DNA of 64,000 nt from an uncultured Candidatus Poseidoniales archaeon (lineage in GTDB: Archaea; Thermoplasmatota; Poseidoniia; Poseidoniales; Thalassarchaeaceae): the NCBI GenBank assembly GCA_905182515.1, contig CAJJBW010000008.1, forward strand, positions 62,001 through 126,000, written 5' to 3'. The position numbers and the translations under genes are program-made. The notes beneath the pieces are model-generated. The model was not told the origin of the DNA. It made no database searches and saw nothing but the letters and a program-made list of their open reading frames with translations. Position 1 is the stretch's first letter; each line of letters begins with the position of its first letter. Shown piece by piece: positions 59,716 to 64,000 of this stretch.

Positions 59716-59916
59716 ATGAAGGTCGAAGTAGAAAGTGAAGGCAATGTATTATTTGTAGAATTTGACAGTTCTATAACTGTCAATGAAGTTTTATCCAAAT
59801 TAAAAATCCAAGCATCTACGGTACTAGCAGTTTATGAGGGCACAATAGTCCCTCACACTTCCTTAATCAAATCTGATTTACGGCTAGAATTGGTTGTAGT
59901 TTCTTCAGGTGGCTAA
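59716..59916 (+). CDS. ubiquitin-like beta-grasp protein (ThiS/MoaD/SAMP-like)
   Basis: 66 aa ending VVVSSGG*. Confidence 0.78.
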   Translation: MKVEVESEGNVLFVEFDSSITVNEVLSKLKIQASTVLAVYEGTIVPHTSLIKSDLRLELVVVSSGG

Positions 59917-59919
59917 TTT

Positions 59920-61530
59920 TTAAATTAATAACTCGCCTTTTACAAATTTGATGTACCGTTGTTCTTCATTTTCTTCAAATGGATGAATTCCAATGTTAGT
60001 CTGATATGCTATCCCTATCCATGAACCATCTTCTGAAATGACAGTCTCAAAGAAATCATGTAACGCATGTGTGTCTCCTTCTAACTCTTCATAAGCTGTA
60101 ACTATGTGCAATGGTTCAGGATCAACAATTCTAAAATCCCATAAATCTCCTTCTTTTGGATCTTTAATCGCTGCAGCGTAAAGATGCCATTTCCTACCTT
60201 CGACATAATCTCCTTCTAAATCTCCCTCATCAAAATCAAGGCCATAAAATGCTATTGCTACAACATTATTATCACTAATACTTAGGAATGGGTACATTTG
60301 AATGCCATTAATGTGGCTAATATCCCATGTGCTCCAATTATCTCCATAGTCGTAAGAGATGGCTAGTCGCATTTCCCAAGCCCCTGTCCCTCCATTGGGG
60401 CAATCTGCCCAAACAACTGCTACGGTCCCTATTTCATTTGTATTTACTACTGGATAACCTTCGGGGCAATTACCCTTCCTTTCTCCTATTTCTTGTGGTT
60501 CACTCCAACTCCCATCGGTCAATCCGGTACCTCTTCCAAATTCACCACTAGTTCTAATAACTATACTGCCAGTTGCCGTATCTGCATCTTCCTGGGCAAT
60601 ATATACGTAAGAACCATGCTTTTGACTGGCAATCGTGCTCCACCCTCCGGGCACGGCGTAGCATTGTGAGAATGTCAAACCTCCATCTTCAGAGTGATAG
60701 TACCAATATCTACCAACATCACCTGTGCATTCCGGTGGGCTCGCACCTGAATTTCCTAAATAATGAATTATGCCATCCCCTTGAGCTGCAACCCAAGGCC
60801 TATCATCCGCGGCCATGGTATTCATTCTTTGACAAGTTAGTGTTTCGTACTCGGTGCCATTTGATGATAGTATATGCCACCAGTTATCTTCCAGCGTCGT
60901 ATCTAAATAGTAGACATTATCTTCTGCATCTACGGAAATATCACCTTCGTCACCTAAGCATTCAGATCCTCCTGCAATGTAATTAGCAGTAAATGAATTC
61001 CCCGGAGTTGGTTCGAATCCATCTCCGTGTTGCCAAGTTGTTCCATTATCAAATGATGCCCAAAGCCAAGATGCCCAATAGTCCCATGAAGTTTTCTGGC
61101 CGCTTTGACATGCATACCAAGGCCCTGGCTCACCTCCTAAAACAGGGAAAAATGGATTACTTTCACCTCCCCATCGTAGGTCTTTGTGCGCAGTTACGAA
61201 CAAATTTCCATTACTTGTCATTGAAATACTTGGTTCATAGCCAATCCCATATTCTGGTAAATCTTGACCATTGGAATCATCTACGCATTCTTCATGCCTT
61301 GGCAGAAATTGAGTTTCTTCCCAAATTATATCAATATTTTCTGAGTTATTATTGTTCTCTAAATCTTCTTCTAAATCATCACTTAAGAAATATGAAAACA
61401 ATCCTCCGGTACTGGATATAAGCAAACCTATTATTCCAATAATTAATAATAATCTAAATTTAGTGTCAAGTCTAAACCTATTTTTTACTATTTTATAAAA
61501 TTTGAAAGGATCTACGAGGTCAAAGTTCAT
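59920..61530 (-). CDS. membrane-anchored BNR/sialidase-like repeat protein
   Basis: N-terminal TM; Asp-box-like SFDNGTTW, SEDGGLTF, SYDYGDNW. Confidence 0.75.
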   Translation of the reverse strand: MNFDLVDPFKFYKIVKNRFRLDTKFRLLLIIGIIGLLISSTGGLFSYFLSDDLEEDLENNNNSENIDIIWEETQFLPRHEECVDDSNGQDLPEYGIGYEPSISMTSNGNLFVTAHKDLRWGGESNPFFPVLGGEPGPWYACQSGQKTSWDYWASWLWASFDNGTTWQHGDGFEPTPGNSFTANYIAGGSECLGDEGDISVDAEDNVYYLDTTLEDNWWHILSSNGTEYETLTCQRMNTMAADDRPWVAAQGDGIIHYLGNSGASPPECTGDVGRYWYYHSEDGGLTFSQCYAVPGGWSTIASQKHGSYVYIAQEDADTATGSIVIRTSGEFGRGTGLTDGSWSEPQEIGERKGNCPEGYPVVNTNEIGTVAVVWADCPNGGTGAWEMRLAISYDYGDNWSTWDISHINGIQMYPFLSISDNNVVAIAFYGLDFDEGDLEGDYVEGRKWHLYAAAIKDPKEGDLWDFRIVDPEPLHIVTAYEELEGDTHALHDFFETVISEDGSWIGIAYQTNIGIHPFEENEEQRYIKFVKGELLI

Positions 61531-61618
61531 CTTACTCTGGACTCCAATTTATTAACGAGCATTAGCATTATACTAATGAAAATTGTGATTAAAATAGATT
61601 CATATAAATCTAGAATAT

Positions 61619-61726
61619 CTATTGCTTAGCACGTTTTCTAGATGCTTTTCGTCGGCGGAGTTTCTTCTTTCTCCATTTCCAACGCTGCTGCCCTCGCTTC
61701 TTCCATGCACGAGAGCCACGCTTCAT
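61619..61726 (-). CDS. eL41-like very small basic ribosomal protein candidate, absent from ORF track
   Basis: hand-translated: MKRGSRAWKKRGQQRWKWRKKKLRRRKASRKRAKQ*; C-terminal half resembles eL41 WRKKR.RRLKRKRRK. Confidence 0.6.
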   Translation of the reverse strand: MKRGSRAWKKRGQQRWKWRKKKLRRRKASRKRAKQ

Positions 61727-61782
61727 TCGGGCCGCCGACTTACTGCCTCTATATGAGTAGTTCGTGTGATGCTATTTTTTTT

Positions 61783-61859
61783 TGGTGGGCAATACAGGAT
61801 TCGAACCCGTGTCGCCGGCTTAGAAGGCCGGCATGATATCCAGACTACACTAATCGCCC
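61783..61859 (-). tRNA. tRNA-Arg (anticodon TCT), CCA encoded
   Basis: GGGCGAT...ATTGCCC acceptor, loop CTTCTAA, GGTTCGAATCC T-arm, ACCA end. Confidence 0.93.
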
Positions 61860-61907
61860 TTGACCTTCCGCGTAGGCATCTCTTTCATGAACCTAACACA
61901 TGATAAT

Positions 61908-62444
61908 CTAATATATTTTTTTAGTTTTGAAACTCCTTGCACACTTGGGGCATCTTTTTGGGACACTTATTCTCCTTCTATCCCAGGTGTGCCCGCATTC
62001 TCCGCAAATCCACTGTCTTTCAGGTAATCTATCAAGGACTTGTTGCCGTAATTCTCTAAGTACAGCAGAATCTTTCAACTTTGGAGCGGGGGCAATTTGA
62101 TTGACTAATTCTGCATGTGTACCGCTGTGATCTGTTAAGCCAGCAGCATGCAACAACTCATGTGCCAACGTATGCCTAAACAATAAATCGTCACGGAGGA
62201 GAATTGGATTCAGGGCTATCGTAATTGGCCCCGGTGGCATACTAAGTCGTTTCCTTCTAAAAATTTCATTATGGTCATATTCAAATCTTGTATACCCTAA
62301 CCTGGTTTCTTCTTTGTCGGTCCACTTAAGTCTAACTTGAGATTTAATATGTTTGATAAATGGGGCTTTAATGCCTTTTAATGAGATTTCTAGGGAATTA
62401 ATTATTCCTTCAGGAATTTCTGGCTGTTTGGATAAATCGGTCAA
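61908..62444 (-). CDS. SprT-like zinc metalloprotease with C-terminal zinc ribbon
   Basis: HTLAHELLHAAGLTDHSGTH; CGECGHTW...CPKC. Confidence 0.85.
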   Translation of the reverse strand: MTDLSKQPEIPEGIINSLEISLKGIKAPFIKHIKSQVRLKWTDKEETRLGYTRFEYDHNEIFRRKRLSMPPGPITIALNPILLRDDLLFRHTLAHELLHAAGLTDHSGTHAELVNQIAPAPKLKDSAVLRELRQQVLDRLPERQWICGECGHTWDRRRISVPKRCPKCARSFKTKKIY

Positions 62445-62513
62445 GTGGCCATACTCCTCTATGCCTTCCGTACTCCATTCTCCTTAAATGGGCACCGTTA
62501 TACGCAGGTCCAT

Positions 62514-62590
62514 GGGCGTGTGGCGCAGCTTGGAAGCGCGCTTCCTTGGCATGGAAGAGGCCCCGAGTTCAAATCTCGGCACGTCCACCA
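62514..62590 (+). tRNA. tRNA-Ala (anticodon GGC), CCA encoded
   Basis: GGGCGTG/CACGTCC acceptor with G3-U70 pair, loop TTGGCAT, GTTCAAATC T-loop. Confidence 0.94.
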
Positions 62591-62744
62591 TTTTAGAAAA
62601 ATAAATTGTATTAGCAATCATAATAACTTATACACAATTTAAAAATAAATTTATAGCATTCTCTTATCACAACTAAGTAAAAATACAAAAAAAACAACGA
62701 ATTCAGGGTTTATTCTATATAGTCTAAATACTCCCCAACAACTG

Positions 62745-64000
62745 ATGAAGTCAAGATTATCTGCAATACTTCTATGCTCGCTAATGATTGCCTCCGCCCT
62801 AGCAGGGTGTACTGGTGGTGAAGAAGATGTGGAAGTTGTGAATGGTTGTATGGATACAACCGCAACTAATTTCATGTCTGATGCTACTAATGATGACGGT
62901 ACATGTACCTATGATACCGACGGAGATGGGACTATCGATTCCAATGAAGTTGACACCGATGGAGATGGAATCGATGATAATGATGAAATAGAAGGATGCC
63001 AAGATATGGCAGCGACAAATTATGATGCTACTGCTACAGATTCTGGTTCTTGTGATTTCGATCAATCATACTACATGGGAATGTTTGCATCTGGAGATAT
63101 GGCCTATGCTGACGCATGGTCTTCACTGCAGAGTGTCCGTGCTTGTGCAGAAACAGGTTCTAATAACCCCTGTGAAATCGTGCAGATGACCATTGGAGAT
63201 GCTTCAACCTTTGATCCGCATGATGCATATGATTCAGCATCTGGTGATGTAATTGAAAACGTATTCGATACACTTTATAGGTACGAGGGAGATGGAAATG
63301 GTAATGCCATCATCGTTCCACGTCTAGCCACTTCTCATACTATCAGTGATGATCAATTAACTTACACTTTCACTCTTCGTGATGATGTATACTTTAGCAA
63401 TGGCGATCACATGACTGCAGAAGATGTTGTTTATTCATGGGAGAGAGTTAATGAAATGGCAAGCCCACTTTCTCACGTTTCATGGATTACTGAACAAAAC
63501 TTCAATACTTCCGGCCTATCTATGATTGACGCAACTCACTTTTCAGTGACTTTAACTCAACCATATGCAGGTTTCATATCAACGATTGCATACACAGTAG
63601 GTGCTGTAGTTAATGCAGATCTTTGTGAAGCAAACCGCGTAGTAACTGTAGATGACGCATCAACTGCAGATGTTGATGAATCCTCAGACGACTTCTGTCA
63701 TGAATGGATGGATGAAGCACCTTTGGGTGCTGGTACTGGTGCATACGTCGTAGAATCATGGGTCCGCGAAACTGCAATCACCCTTACTCCTAACTGGATG
63801 TATTGGGAAGACGGCGGATTTAATATTAATCGATTTACATCACAAATAGTCACTGAAGCTTCAACACGCCTTCTTGCTTTCCAAGATGGCGAAGCCGACT
63901 TTGGAAGTTTAAACATTGAAGATGAACCTCAGTTCTGCGATAACTATGATGATGCACCTAATGTTGCAGGTAAAGATGGATATGTTTGCACATACCGTGA
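62745..64000 (+). CDS. ABC peptide/solute-binding lipoprotein (SBP family 5), truncated by window end
   Basis: MKSRLSAILLCSLMIASALAGCTGGEED lipobox; GC.D..A.N...A...G.C repeats; TIGDASTFDPHDAYDSASGDVIENVFDTLYRYEGD, YTFTLRDDVYFSNGDHMTAEDVVYSWER. Confidence 0.9.
   Translation, partial: MKSRLSAILLCSLMIASALAGCTGGEEDVEVVNGCMDTTATNFMSDATNDDGTCTYDTDGDGTIDSNEVDTDGDGIDDNDEIEGCQDMAATNYDATATDSGSCDFDQSYYMGMFASGDMAYADAWSSLQSVRACAETGSNNPCEIVQMTIGDASTFDPHDAYDSASGDVIENVFDTLYRYEGDGNGNAIIVPRLATSHTISDDQLTYTFTLRDDVYFSNGDHMTAEDVVYSWERVNEMASPLSHVSWITEQNFNTSGLSMIDATHFSVTLTQPYAGFISTIAYTVGAVVNADLCEANRVVTVDDASTADVDESSDDFCHEWMDEAPLGAGTGAYVVESWVRETAITLTPNWMYWEDGGFNINRFTSQIVTEASTRLLAFQDGEADFGSLNIEDEPQFCDNYDDAPNVAGKDGYVCTYR

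Noticed and set aside
60327-61421. Three sizeable plus-strand ORFs (74, 137, 142 aa)
   Set aside because: Antisense shadows of the BNR/sialidase-like gene; low-complexity composition, no plausible domains.
62799-63916. Minus-strand ORFs at 62799..63065 and 63698..63916
   Set aside because: Antisense to the long open SBP lipoprotein frame that runs off the window end.
1-64000. CRISPR arrays, transposons, prophage or integron
   Set aside because: No regularly spaced direct repeats, transposase, integrase or phage structural motifs seen; the Cas4-like nuclease is not accompanied by cas genes.

Overview
The window is a gene-dense, AT-rich archaeal chromosomal segment. Archaeal-type LonB, a UPF0147 protein, a CTP-dependent riboflavin kinase (DUF120), NadM-type NMN adenylyltransferase, a DRG-type GTPase with TGS domain, an eL40 gene and CCA-encoding tRNAs, mixed with bacterial-like genes (FabH, ALDHs, TatC, MFS) and Ca-binding-repeat surface proteins, best fit a planktonic marine Thermoplasmatota/Poseidoniia-like (MGII/III) genome. 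That taxonomy is an inference. I see no rRNA, CRISPR array, transposase, integrase or phage module. About 47 protein genes and 3 tRNAs (Ser-CGA, Arg-TCT, Ala-GGC) are supported. Two small basic ribosomal-protein genes (eL40 and an eL41-like gene) and a window-truncated lipoprotein are missing from the ORF track. Main points: (1) a GDPD-family phosphodiesterase whose N-terminal catalytic 'GHRGA' motif sits at the C-terminus, i.e. an apparent natural circular permutation; (2) a tightly packed six-gene operon (formyltransferase / SDR / luciferase-like monooxygenase / asparaginase-II-like / aminomuconate-semialdehyde-DH-like ALDH / FabH) with no obvious known pathway; (3) a radical SAM gene whose Fe-S motif lies upstream of every ATG/GTG/TTG, implying an AUA/AUU start behind a GGAGGG Shine-Dalgarno; (4) a tandem thymidylate-kinase pair whose second copy has lost the Walker A lysine; (5) an SPFH-like + PP2C module; (6) perfect palindromes in the ThiR-like, PiT/PhoU and serC/pdxT promoter regions.
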